A stretch of 64,000 bases of DNA, taken from Prorocentrum cordatum (taxonomy: Eukaryota; Sar; Dinophyceae; Prorocentrales; Prorocentraceae). The DNA is taken from contig CAUYUJ010013792.1 of NCBI GenBank assembly GCA_963575745.1, positions 221,158 to 285,157 on the forward strand, read 5' to 3'. The notes beneath the pieces are model-generated. The model was given only the letters and a program-made list of their open reading frames with translations, did no database searches and was not told where the DNA came from. The position numbers and the translations under genes are program-made. Shown here piece by piece: positions 10,430 through 19,460 of this stretch (position 1 is the stretch's first letter; the number at the start of each line of letters is the position of its first letter).

Positions 10430-10760
10430 CCCTCTAGGCGTACACGCCCTGCTACCCTCAGATAGCCGCTTGACCCTGGGCGCGCGCCCCTCGAGATCGT
10501 CATGGTCGCCGCTGTCAAGTCGCCTCGCTCGGAGAACTAACCGTTCGTACGGATAAGACGCCGCGCTCGGATCCATCATTTTCCCATGCGTGAGCTCCCC
10601 TGCGTTCCAATGTGAAGCCACTGCTTGAAGGCGCCCCGACACGATGGCGAGGCGCTGGGCCTGTTTCGCCTCCGCAATCTTGCGCCGCGACTTCAGGTTG
10701 CTGATCAGCTTCTTTGCGCGGCGATCCATCGGGCCCCGAGCCACGAGGCAAGCAGCGCGT
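10430..10760 (-). CDS. Gene A, most upstream exon seen
   Basis: The minus strand encodes a basic helical segment, MDRRAKKLISNLKSRRKIAE and AKQAQRLAIVSGRLQAVASH, then WNAGELTHGKMMDPS. The basic-plus-heptad pattern could be a DNA-binding helix or a coiled coil; that is inference. An ATG lies near 10,732, but dinoflagellate starts cannot be fixed without transcripts. Confidence 0.45.
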
Positions 10761-10839
10761 CACGTCAAGGCAAAACGCGACGCCCTGTCACAGTCCCTCG
10801 CCAAGGGGGGAGCGGCGCAAAATCAGGGGATGACGCGGG

Positions 10840-11139
10840 GCAATGGGGGGGGGGGAAGAGGAGGCGGGGCGGTCGGGAAGAGACCGAGGAGCCCCCCTCT
10901 TCTCCCGTCTCGCTCCGCCACCCCATGCAGTTATCCTGCGCCTGCTCCTCTTCCTCCTCGTCCTCCGCCCCCCTGATAGTCTCCTTGTTATCCTGCCCCT
11001 CCTTCGCGTTCCTCGTCCTCGCGTCGCCGTCTCACCAACAATGACCCAATGGCACAATGGCCCCGCCCGAGCCCTCTCGACCTCCCCCTCGCCCTCGCTA
11101 CCCCCGCGCCCGTGGGCGGCGGCAGCGGCGGAGCTCGCG
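10840..11139. other. Intergenic-looking low-complexity stretch
   Basis: G-rich and then C/T-rich sequence with no supported exon or promoter element. It separates gene A (downstream on the minus strand) from the minus exons at 11.1-11.7 kb. Confidence 0.4.
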
Positions 11140-11285
11140 GAGGTACCCCCTGGCCCAACGGCGCGCGCTCTGGCTGGACGAGGCCGCAGCTCTTGAGCAC
11201 CGGCCGGTCGGCGGACGACGAGTCGCTGGAGGCGTCGTCAGACTGGTCGTCGGAGCTGGGCCCGCCCTGACGATCGCGGCGGGCG
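11140..11285 (-). CDS. Ser/Asp-rich exon
   Basis: The minus strand encodes GPSSDDQSDDASSDSSSADR followed by PVLKSCGLVQPERAPLGQ. The acidic-serine stretch resembles phosphorylatable disordered linkers. It is probably joined to the exon at 11,545-11,665 across a GGGAATGGGAACG minisatellite (11,290-11,510). Confidence 0.4.
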
Positions 11286-11289
11286 ACGG

Positions 11290-11510
11290 CGATCGGGCGG
11301 CGGGCAATGGGGAAGAGCGGGAAGTAGGGCGCACGGGGGGCCAGGGGAAGGGGAATGGGGAACGGCGGAGGAAAGGCAAGGGGCAAGAGGGAATGGGGGA
11401 ATGGGAACGCGAGAGGAATGGGAACGCGGAGGAATTGGAACGGCGCAGCAGGGAATCGGGCAAGGGGAATGGGGAACGACGGAGGAGGGGCCAAGTCCGG
11501 AGGCGGATGG
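11290..11510. repeat. GGGAATGGGAACG purine minisatellite
   Basis: Degenerate tandem units of GGGGAATGGGGAACG type, intronic position inferred. Confidence 0.75.
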
Positions 11511-11544
11511 GGAAGAAGCGTTGGCGTTGGCCGCGCGGGCGCGG

Positions 11545-11665
11545 CTTGTCCTCGACGTCTGTGAGCTCCGCCATGGCCGCGTCGTCCACCGCCGCGGCGT
11601 CGGCACCCTCGTCGGCATCGCTCAAGGCCGCCATGGGGTCCTGGCGGCGCTCTTCCATCTGCTGC
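11545..11665 (-). CDS. Acidic exon resembling 960-1,740
   Basis: The minus strand encodes QQMEERRQDPMAALSDADEG and AAMAELTDVEDKPRP. The AELTDVED ending parallels GELSDVDED in the exon at 960-1,740, so these may be copies of one exon type in two related genes. Confidence 0.4.
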
Positions 11666-11679
11666 TAATCCCCCTGCTG

Positions 11680-12060
11680 CTGCTCCTCCCTCCCCCCTCC
11701 TCGTCTTCCCTCTGATGATCCCTCATTTCCTCCCAAACTCCCCCTCCTGCTCATCCGCCTCCTCTTCCTTCTCCTACCCCCCCCCCCTCCTCCTCCTCAT
11801 CCTCTTCCTCCTTATCCTCCCCCTCCTCTGCTGCTCTTTCCTATGCTGCTCCTCCTTCCTGTCGCCGATCCCCCTTCCTCCTCCGCTGCTACTCTTCCCA
11901 CTGCCGCTGCAAACTCCGCCGAGGGGGGAAGAGGTCCGAGGTTCGAGGAGGAGGAGGAGGAGGAGGAGGAATAGGGCATAAGGGGGGAGGAGAAGATAGG
12001 CGGAGGAGAGGTTCTGAGAAGGATATTCGGAGTTCGGAGATAGGGGGGAGAGAAATTCTG
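11680..12060. repeat. Pyrimidine-rich tract followed by GAG microsatellite
   Basis: C/T-rich sequence to about 11,930, then (GAG)n at 11,945-11,972 and a purine-rich tail. Nothing coding was seen. Confidence 0.6.
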
Positions 12061-12074
12061 AGAAAAACTGATGG

Positions 12075-12250
12075 CGCGGGCCCAGCGTCGGACTGGGCGT
12101 CGGCGGGGCGTCGGGCTGGGCGCCGGGCTGGGCGTCGGGCCGCTCACGCGGGGCGCGCTCGGGAGGCGGCGGGGCGGGCTCGGGAGGCGCCGTCTTGGGG
12201 CTTTGGGCCGTCTTGGAGCCATCCTTGAAGCCTCTTGGGCCGTCTTGGGT
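12075..12250. repeat. GGGCTGGGCGTC array joined to CTTGGGGC array
   Basis: 12,075-12,170 holds GGGCTGGGCGTCGG-type units; 12,180-12,250 holds CTTGGGCCGTCTTGG units (the complement of the CCCCAAGA family). The same two repeat types lie side by side in opposite orientation at 14,740-15,182. Confidence 0.7.
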
Positions 12251-12389
12251 CGCGCGCTGTCTCCCCCCTTATATACATATCCCCCATCCGCCTCTCTGAT
12301 CCTCTCTTTCGTGATTGCCTATATATATATAATCGTTGCGTCGTCCCCTGGGCCCCTCCCCAAAATATTTATGGATGCGTCGGAGGTTT

Positions 12390-12560
12390 GGAGTGTGTGA
12401 GGTCGACCACGGGATTGATAGTGAGATCGGTAGTGACCTCTTAGGTGAGGTCGATAGCTTGGTCTAGAGTGTGAGCGATAGTTGGATCGATACTGAGATC
12501 CACCATTCAGTGAGATCGATGATGTTATCGATAGTGAGGTCGATGTGAGGCTCGAGGGCC
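12390..12560. repeat. ATCGATAGTGAG-type array (left arm)
   Basis: Degenerate units such as GAGGTCGATAGTGAGATCGAT. The complementary form occurs at 13,365-13,570, so the two arrays form an imperfect inverted repeat around the exon at 12,600-13,150. Confidence 0.65.
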
Positions 12561-12599
12561 CAGTCCCAACTCACGCGGGGCCAAACGCCCGACAGCGCC

Positions 12600-13150
12600 C
12601 TACAGCACGGACCATTCGGGCGACACGAAGCTGATGATCTCGGCCGCGCTCAGCTGGAGCCGCACGGCCCGCCCCCGCAGCCGCCGCCCGCGCCGCCTGC
12701 AACTCGGCGGCGTGGCAGTCCCGCTCCGCCTCTGCCATCTCCATGCGCTCCGCCGCCTCCTGGCAGGGCTTGCACAGCTCCGCTATCTCCTCCCAGCGCA
12801 GCTGCGCCTCTGCCATGGCATCGTCGACCTGCATCTCGGCGTGCAGCAGCCTCATGGCGTGCAGCAGCCTGGTGGCAGCTTCCTCGATCACCTCATCGGC
12901 TCGGCCAGCCAACTCCTCGGCTCCGCCAGCCACCTCCTCGCCAGCCTCGGCTCCGCCAGCCACCTCCTCGCCAGCATCGGCTCTGCCAGCCGCCCCCACG
13001 GGGCTCCGCGACCTCGGCGGCGGCGAGGCGGCGCCAGGCCTTGGCGCCTCCTCGCGCGCGGACGGCCTGGACCTGGAGTCGCGCTCGGCGACCACGGCTC
13101 CGCCAGCCACCCAATTGCCAGCCGTGGCCGCCGCGATGCGGAGCGGCGGT
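12600..13150 (-). CDS. Ala/Glu-rich coiled-coil exon
   Basis: The minus strand encodes a Gly/Ala/Glu repeat (EEVAGGAEAGEEVAGGAEEL, reflecting a 36-bp DNA duplication at about 12,900-12,990), then a helical segment: ATRLLHAMRLLHAEMQVDDA, QLRWEEIAELCKPCQEAAER and AEAERDCHAAELQAARAAAA. Heptad-like Leu/Ala spacing suggests a coiled coil; CKPC is a possible redox or metal pair. The C-terminal limit is uncertain (a TGA appears near 12,571). Confidence 0.45.
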
Positions 13151-13364
13151 ATCACGCGCGGCTCCGGGCACGTGCCGCGGCGCGGCGGCACCTGGAGCGC
13201 CGCGGGAGGAGGGTGCCGCGGCGCCGTCGGCCTCGCATTCGCCAGGAGCGCCGCGGGAGGAGGGTGCCGAGGCGGTCTCGGCAGCATACTGGGCGCCGAA
13301 GCCGCGAGCGCGCCACCACCTCGACCCCCAAACGGCTGCGGAAGCCGCTGAGCTGATGGTTGGC

Positions 13365-13570
13365 CATCGGGGCCTTATCGATCTCATTATCGAGCACAAC
13401 CAACCGATCACACTATCGATCATGTTTTATCGATCTCATCCAATCGACTTCACTTCATTCTATCGATGTCGATGCCATCCAATTGATATAGATATCGGCG
13501 TCGAATAGATCTCACTATCGATCTCACCCAATCGACCTCATTACCGATGCCACTCTCGATTCGAATATTG
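13365..13570. repeat. ATCGAT-type array (right arm)
   Basis: Units such as TTATCGATCTCATTATCGA and CAATCGACCTCA, complementary to the array at 12,390-12,560. Confidence 0.65.
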
Positions 13571-13739
13571 GTTTGAATGTCCACCTGATGCGTTTGGGGA
13601 GGGGTGCGTCCCCCCCCTTCGGTGGAGCTCCCTATGGGGCCACGAAGCGTTGTCCTGGGTGGGGGGGGGCGCCTGCGAACTGCGCCACTGGGGTCCTCGG
13701 TGGAGAAGCTAAGCTGAAGCGGGCGGAGACGGAGGGGGG

Positions 13740-14045
13740 ACAGGGGGCAGCGGGGGCGGAGACGGAGACATGGGGACAACAAGTCTGGGGAGATGCCAGC
13801 GGCCGCCTGGCTGGCCTCGCCCGCGGCCGCCGCGGCCGGGGGCGGCGGCGACGGCGACGACGGCGGCGGCGAAGGCGGCGCCGCCATCGCCGGGAAGGCC
13901 CGAGAGGCGGAGAGAGGCGGAGAGAAGAGAGGAGGGAGAGGAGGGAGGGAGAGGAGGGAGACGGGAGAAGGGAGGGAGAGGAGGGGAGGGAGAGGAGGGA
14001 AAGGAGGGGAGGGAGAAGAGAGAGAGGGAGGGGGGTGAGGGGAGC
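13740..14045. repeat. GGAGGGAGAGG purine tract
   Basis: Tandem GGAGGGAGA-type units, strongest at 13,900-14,045; polypurine on the plus strand and therefore potentially triplex-forming. No gene seen. Confidence 0.75.
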
Positions 14046-14089
14046 AAGGAGATGGGGGGGGGGCCGGCCTCTGCCTGGGACCACATGTG

Positions 14090-14260
14090 ATTGAGGATTG
14101 ATAATTGAGGTTGAGGACCAAGCTTCGATGGAGAATGTCGAGAATATTGAGGGCCGAAGTTCGGGGCTCGAGGTCCGAGGATCGAGGTCGACGTCGAGGT
14201 CCGAGGATCAACCGTCGAGTCGAACTTCGAAGTCGAGCGAGGATCGAGGCTCCAACATCG
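14090..14260. repeat. GAGGTCGAGG-type degenerate array
   Basis: Degenerate units containing TTGAGG, GTCGAGG and GAGGATCGAGG. Not coding in any convincing frame. Confidence 0.5.
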
Positions 14261-14479
14261 CGGGGCGACGTCGGCAGACTACTGGGCGACGGCACCGACC
14301 ACGACGCGACGACATGGGCGACGACGACGACGACGGGGGGTCGCCCGACAACCGCTTTGGACCACGAAGCCGGAGGAGGAGGACCGTTCTGTTCAACCCC
14401 CTTCTTCCCATTCGCCCCCCCAACCCCTCCGGGCCTGGACGGGGGGGGTCCCGCGGGTAGTTGGCGCGTATGTTTTGGC

Positions 14480-14850
14480 CCAAGATGGCGCCAAAAGGGC
14501 CCGGGAGAACTCAAGATGACCTCAAGATCGCTCAAGATAGCCCTCGATGACTCAAGATAGCTCCCATCATGTCTACAAGAGGCTCCAATAACGCCCCGCG
14601 ACGGATCCAAGTGCCGCGGAGCCTCCCAAGGACGTCCCCGAGAGGGCCAAAATCCTTCAAACACTTCAGGATTATCAATGCTTTTGCCTTCTCGTTTTTT
14701 CGATTCCGATGGGCTCTCGAGGCCTCAAGATGGCCCCACGATGGCCCAAGAGAGCCCCAAGGCGAGCCCAAGAGAAGCCCAATGCGGGCCCAAGAACGCC
14801 CAAGAGCGCCCCAAGAGAGGCCAAAGAGGGCCCCAAGGGAGGATGAGGAG
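14480..14850. repeat. CCAAGA/CTCAAGAT-type arrays
   Basis: Two blocks (14,480-14,575 with CTCAAGATNG units; 14,730-14,850 with GCCCCAAGAG units) of the dispersed CCCCAAGA family, separated by AT-richer sequence. Confidence 0.7.
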
Positions 14851-14924
14851 GAGGAGGAAGGAGGAGGGGCCCTTTGGACACTCGCCGCGACGAGCTTCGC
14901 GCGCGCGGCACCAGCTGGATGCGT

Positions 14925-15182
14925 CGGCGTCGGGCCGGGGGACGGGCTCGGCGTCGAGCTGAGCGTCGGGCTCGGCCGTCGCGCTCGGCGTCGGGCTGGC
15001 CGTCGAGGACATGCGTGCCCGGCTTCATCAATCGAATAACCAATGAACGTTTTGAAAGTGGTGATCGCCAGTGGCACTCGCGCGCTGCCGGCGGGCTGGG
15101 CGACAGGCTCGGCGTCGAGCTGGGCGTCGGGCTGGGCGACGGGCTCGGCGTCGGGCTGGCCGACGGGCTGGGCGTCGGGCGC
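14925..15182. repeat. GGGCTGGGCGTCGG array in two blocks
   Basis: GTCGGGCTGGGCGACGGGCT-type units at 14,925-15,005 and 15,088-15,182, with an AT-richer spacer between. The same family as 12,075-12,170. Confidence 0.75.
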
Positions 15183-15329
15183 CGATGGAGGAAGGGGGGG
15201 GGCGACGACGACAACGAGGAGGGCGAGGGCGAGGGATCGAGAGAGGCGAGGGACGAGAGAAGGAGGAGGCCGACGACTACGAAGAGAACGAAGGACGAGG
15301 ACTACAGAGGAGGAGGGGGCGCCTACGGC

Positions 15330-15439
15330 GGCGCCGCCCGCGGCGGCCCCTGGGCCGCCCGGGCCTCCCGGGCGGCCGCGGCGGCGGCGGCCTGATCGAG
15401 CTGCCTCGCCAAGTTCTCCCACTCCGCCAGCTCGGCCAC
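15330..15439 (-). CDS. Short exon, helical
   Basis: After a CCCCTCCAG acceptor (exon start 15,439) the minus strand encodes VAELAEWENLARQLDQ followed by an alanine run and AREARAAQG. It would join the upstream exon (15,668-15,905) in frame if the donor is TCG|GTCAGG, giving KS followed by VAEL. Function unknown. Confidence 0.45.
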
Positions 15440-15667
15440 CTGGAGGGGGGGGGGGCGACGTACACGCCACGTCGCTGGGTCGGCCGCGGATCGGTGCATA
15501 GACGCCCCCCGCTTCCGGACAGGCGGGAGCTGGAGCTCCTATGCACAAACCTCCTTGGTTCTTGGCCGACAAAACGAGAGGTGCACATCGGGGCCCTCCG
15601 AACACACCCGCCAGGTGCGCCACCAGCCGCGCCCTGGGGGGGGAGGAGGAGGGGCAGGAACACTTAC

Positions 15668-15905
15668 CTGACCGATTTTCTCTCCCCGACCTGGAACTCG
15701 CCCCGGTAGAGCCGCAGCAGATCCTCGCGCGGGAGCTGGCGGAGCCTGAGCGTGAGGATGCGCAGCTCCTCCGCCTCGGACCGCTGCGGCGGCTGCTGGG
15801 CCCCGGGCCGGCTGTCGGGCGGGGCGTGCTGGAGCTCCTGGGCGAAGATCTCGTCGACCTCATCCTGGTCGGGCGCGGCCGAACTGACCCCCCCAGCAAA
15901 TCGCG
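15668..15905 (-). CDS. Leu/Arg-rich exon with consensus donor
   Basis: The minus strand encodes APDQDEVDEIFAQELQHAPP, then RSEAEELRILTLRLRQLPRE and DLLRLYRGEFQVGERKS. The end carries a perfect CAG|GTAAGTG sequence (intron first base 15,667), although an alternative GT five bases earlier gives a better phase with the next exon. The ELQxxP / LRLRQLPREDLLRLYRGE pattern suggests amphipathic helices. Unknown protein. Confidence 0.5.
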
Positions 15906-16080
15906 CCCTTCCACGACGCCCCCCTCGACGTCCACCTACTGGAACCTCGAGGGGCCGTCGCGCGGAAGGGCGCGGGTTGCTAGGGGTGGGCTCGCCCGCC
16001 CCGAGGGGTGGCCACGTGGCGGTCGAGCGCCGTCGGCTCCAGGCCCGCGCGGCGAGCGATTTCGCGGCGCGCTTGACCCC

Positions 16081-16265
16081 TCGTCCTGGGAGGGCGCCAA
16101 CTATACACCTACACCGAGCTCGGCCGATCCTGGGCGCAAGATCGGCGCATACGCCCGCCAGGCTTGGCCAGGAAAGCACATGCGCCAATCCTGGGCCTAG
16201 TGGCGAGGCAACATCAGACCAGTAAAACGTACCCAGGCAAATGAGGCCAGTAATCCGTACCCAGG
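16081..16265. repeat. Dispersed element with CCAGTAAAACGTACCC motif
   Basis: Contains CCAGTAAAACGTACCCAGG and a diverged second copy (CCAGTAATCCGTACCCAGG), preceded by GCCAACTATACACCTACACC. The complementary arrangement occurs at 35,160-35,290, and the short motif recurs six times at 25,508-25,772. Confidence 0.6.
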
Positions 16266-16476
16266 GGTGGAGCGTCGCCCATGGAGACATGTTATGTAGA
16301 GCCACTGATTATTTACCTGCGTTTTATCACGTTAGTGGATACATGTTGCAATTACAGCCGCGCGCGATATGGATACGCGGGCGCGCAGCTAGCGCCCGAG
16401 CCATGGCTGGATTCCAGGAGTGTCGATAGGCGTTGTCGCGTGACAGTATTGTAGGATGTCCGACCTCCGCCCTCAG

Positions 16477-16790
16477 TGAGTCCCTTCTCCTCCCTCCCTC
16501 CCTCCTCCCTCCCTCCCTCCTTCCTCATCCTGCCTCCCTCCTCCCTGCTCCCTCCTCCTTCCTCCTCCCTCCCTCCCTCCTCCCTCCCTCCCTCCTCCCT
16601 CCCTCCCTCCTCCTTCCCCCCCCATCCCTGCTCCCTCCCTCCTCCCTCCTCCTCCCTCCCTCCTCCCTCCCTCTCTCTGTCAGTCCCTTCTCCTCCCTCC
16701 TCCCTCTCCTGTCTCCTCCCTCCCTCCCTCCTCCCCCCCCTCCTCCTTCCTCCCTCCCTGTTCACCATTCTCTCCCCCTCCCTCATTCTG
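16477..16790. repeat. CCCTCCCTCCT pyrimidine minisatellite
   Basis: About 310 bases of tandem TCCCTCCCTCC units, followed by C/T-rich sequence to 16,990. It lies just before the first exon of the plus-strand gene block. Confidence 0.9.
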
Positions 16791-17048
16791 TTCTCGCTGA
16801 TATCCTTCTCCTCCCGTCTCTCCCTCCCTCTTCTGTTCCCTTCATTGTTCCTCCTTCAGTTCCTTGTACCACCATCGGTTCCTTCCCCGTGTCTCGCTCT
16901 TGTACTCCCCCTCTCATCGTCGTCTCTCTTTTCCGCGTTCCGCGGCGGGGCTTTCACTTCCATCCCTCCTCCCCCCTCCTTCCTGGGGGGATGGGAGCGG
17001 GCGGGGGGGCGGGAGGAAGAGAACGGAGACGGCCGACCCTAGCCGTTG

Positions 17049-17508
17049 TGGCCGGCGCGCCTGACGCGGCGAGACGGCGAAAAGCCAGTTCGGGCCATGC
17101 AGCGCCTCGGGCGTCAGGCGCCCACTGTGGTGCCCGCTCAGTGCCTGGGCGGCGCCAGCACCCTGCTGGGCTCCTTCATCCTGGCGGAGCGGTGCCAGTT
17201 GGAGGCGGAGAGCTACTGGTCGGACGGGGAGCTCAGCAACGTGCAGGCGGTCGTCAACGCCACGCACGACAGGCAGCCCTACCACTACCCACGCACGGCG
17301 AAAAGCCAGGTGGGTCAGTGGGTCGTGGTGGACGCCCGCGGCAACGAGCTCGCGAACAACCGCGTGCTCGACAGGGAGACGCCGGGGATCCTCGAGGTTC
17401 TCCGCCGCGGAGGGGACGTGCTGGTTCACTGCAACCAGTCGTTCCACAGGGGCCCCGTGACGTGCGCGGCCCTTTTCAGGCGCTGCACGGGCCACGACGC
17501 GCAGGCGG
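17049..17508 (+). CDS. Phosphatase-like (DUSP/PTP CX5R) exon
   Basis: The plus strand encodes an N-terminal part with SNVQAVVNATHDRQPYHYP, like the strand preceding the loop in dual-specificity phosphatases, then GQWVVVDARGNELANN, ILEVLRRGGDVLVHCNQSFH and RGPVTCAALFRRCTGH. HCNQSFHR fits the HCX5R signature of cysteine phosphatases (nucleophile Cys and phosphate-binding Arg). The usual Gly in the loop is Ser and the residue after Arg is Gly, so activity is uncertain. Two copies of the 11-bp GGCGAAAAGCC motif (17,076 and 17,297) lie inside the coding sequence. A GC donor (GACGCGCAG|GCGGGG) fits the end. Confidence 0.6.
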
Positions 17509-17599
17509 GGGGGCGTTCGGCGACAAGCCGGGAAGGGGGTCAAGCGGCGATGAGCCAGTCGGCGCGACAAGGGCGCCCTCCAGAGCTGGAGGGAGAGGA

Positions 17600-17662
17600 G
17601 GTGGATGAGGAGGAGGAGGAGGAGGAGGAGGAGGAGGAGGAGGAGGAGGAGGAGGAGGGAGG
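17600..17662. repeat. GAG trinucleotide microsatellite
   Basis: (GAG)n on the plus strand in the short intron between the exons at 17,049-17,508 and 17,690-17,985; in one frame it would encode poly-Glu. Confidence 0.9.
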
Positions 17663-17689
17663 GAGGAGGGAGGACACGAGAACGGGGAG

Positions 17690-17985
17690 GACGAGAAGGA
17701 GGGTCGGAGTCAGCGCTCGCAGGCTTTCCTGGACTTCCTGGCGACGCGCCGCCGCATCTGGCGCGGCCACGAGAGCGGGTGCCCGGACCGCAAGAAGAGG
17801 CACGACCAGGGGCTCCTGCGGGCCCAGGCCTGGGCCAGGGCGCAGCCGCCGCCGCGGCCCCACTCAGCGGCGCCCGCGCCCAGGTCGCCGACCCGCGGCT
17901 CCACTGAGGCCGCCTCGCCGCCGCAGCCGCCGCCACAGAAGGCCGCGCCGCGGCCGCTGCGGTCAGCGCTGCGCGTATCGGCGAG
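17690..17985 (+). CDS. Exon, basic N-part and Pro/Ala-rich tail
   Basis: Plus-strand frame DEKEGRSQRSQAFLDFLATR, RRIWRGHESGCPDRKKRHDQ, GLLRAQAWARAQ, then a Pro/Ala/Ser-rich tail with ALRVSARSQAQ. It is followed by the intron start GGCGAGAAGCCAGGCGCAGG (17,980), which is nearly identical to the one at 18,946. Likely the same gene as the phosphatase-like exon. Confidence 0.5.
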
Positions 17986-17989
17986 AAGC

Positions 17990-18298
17990 CAGGCGCAGGC
18001 CCGTTCGGGCGTCCAACGTGGGAGATTTGAAAATCTCGTTGTCTTCTCTCCTCCCTCCCTTCTCCTTCCCTGCTCCGTGTTCCGTCCTCCGTCCTCCCTC
18101 CTTCGCCCTTCCCCCTCCCTCCCTCCTCCCCGCCGTTCTCCTCCCCCCCCCCCTCCCCCTCGTCCTCCCTCTACCTTCCTGGGGGGCCCGCGAAGTTCGA
18201 AGCTCGAAGTTCGAAGTTCAAAGTTCGAACTTCGAATCCCGACGTCCGAAGTCCGAAATTCGAAGTTCGAAGTCCGAAGTTCCGAGATCCGCTAGGGC
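17990..18298 (+). mobile_element. Putative introner with TTCGAA array (copy 1)
   Basis: Presumed intron: a conserved 5' part (GCAGGCCCG..GGGCGTCCAA), a C/T-rich middle, and a TTCGAAG array at about 18,192-18,280, ending at GCTAG just before the exon GGCATTCTGAACGTC. The 5' part matches copy 2 (18,957 onward). Confidence 0.6.
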
Positions 18299-18962
18299 AT
18301 TCTGAACGTCCACATGGGCTCCGACACGGGGCCCGCGGAGTCGTTCAAAAGCGCCGCGACGGAGCCGTGCACGCACCTCAACGACAACAAGTGGCTGTAC
18401 AGGGTCCTTCGGCGCGGCGAAAAGCCAGTGGCGCTGCGCCAACCAAAGGACTTCGGCTGCTTCAGCCACGACGAGTTCCGCGCCCTCCTGCTTCAGTCGG
18501 TCGCCTTCGGCAACGACCCCGCGCAGCCGTCGTGCTTCCTGCACGCGACGATGCGCTTGCCGAAGGCTTGGTCCCTTCGCAACGAGCGGGCCCACTTGTA
18601 CTCCAACTGGTTGGTCCGTTTCCCGATGGAGATGGACGGTGTCACGGTCGTTGACCTGACGAGCTACCGTTCGGCAGGCAAGTGCCTCAACGACGCCGCA
18701 GGCGACAGCGCGTACATCCGCCAGTGCCTTCAGGTGGTGCGCGGCTACGCGGCCAAGGACCAGGAGGTCGTTCTTTCGCAGCGCCCCCCGCTCGAGCTCA
18801 TCGAGTGGTGGTCCGAGGCGGAGGGCCGCTGGCGGCCCGCCACGGACCTCGTCGACGCAGGGCGCGACCCACGGGGGTTCGCCGCCCAGGAGGCCGCTCC
18901 GCCTCCTCCAGGGGCGTCTTTCAAGAGCCCTGCTCCCCGCCAAACGGCGACAAGCCAGGCGC
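18299..18962 (+). CDS. Exon, large, unknown conserved-looking domain
   Basis: Plus-strand exon of about 220 residues: ILNVHMGSDTGPAESFKSAA, THLNDNKWLYRVLRRGEKPV, DFGCFSHDEFRALLLQSVAF, FLHATMRLPKAWSLRNERAH, NWLVRFPMEMDGVTVVDLTS, AYIRQCLQVVRGYAAKDQEV and LELIEWWSEAEGRWRPATDL. Balanced composition leaves little doubt that it codes. The 11-bp motif occurs inside (18,416) and at its 3' end (18,946). It follows the TTCGAA-array intron and probably belongs to the phosphatase-like gene. No family is named. Confidence 0.65.
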
Positions 18963-19125
18963 AGGCCCGCGTGGGCATCCAATATGGCAGATCCGACAAC
19001 CTCATTGACTTCCCCCTCTCCCTCCCTTCTCCTTCCCTGTTCCCTGTTCCGCCCTCCGTCCTTCTGTTCCGCTCCTCCCTCCTCCCTCACTCCTCCCTCA
19101 TTCTCTTCTCCATCCCACCTCTCTC

Positions 19126-19166
<41 letters not shown>

Positions 19167-19350
19167 CTCCACCCCGCCCAGGGGACCTGCGACGTTCGAA
19201 GTTCGAAGTCCGAAGGTCGAAGTTCGAAGTTCGAAGTTCGAAGTCCGAAGTTCAAAGTTCGAAGTTCGACGTTCGAAGTTCGAAGTCCGAAGTTTGAAGT
19301 CCGAATTCGAAGCTCGAAGTCCGAAGTCCGAATTTCGAAGTCCGAAGTTC
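18963..19350 (+). mobile_element. Putative introner with TTCGAA array (copy 2)
   Basis: Starts with GCCCGCGTGGGCATCCAA, close to copy 1, continues with C/T-rich sequence, a (CT)n tract (19,121-19,161) and a TTCGAAG array at 19,194-19,348. The 3' splice site is not certain because a (GAC)n tract follows. Confidence 0.6.
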
Positions 19351-19369
19351 GGTGATGAGGGCGACCACG

Positions 19370-19460
19370 ACCACGACGGTGACGACGGCGACGACGACGA
19401 CGACGGCGACGAAGGCGGCGACGACGACGACGACGACCACGACCACGACGACGACGAAGG
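19370..19460. repeat. GAC trinucleotide tract
   Basis: (GACGAC)n. It may be coding (poly-Asp) at the start of the next exon or the end of the intron. Confidence 0.8.

Noticed and set aside
16433-17042. Long Ser/Pro/Leu frames in the CCCTCCCT tract
   Set aside because: Simple-repeat translation; true coding sense begins only near 17,049.
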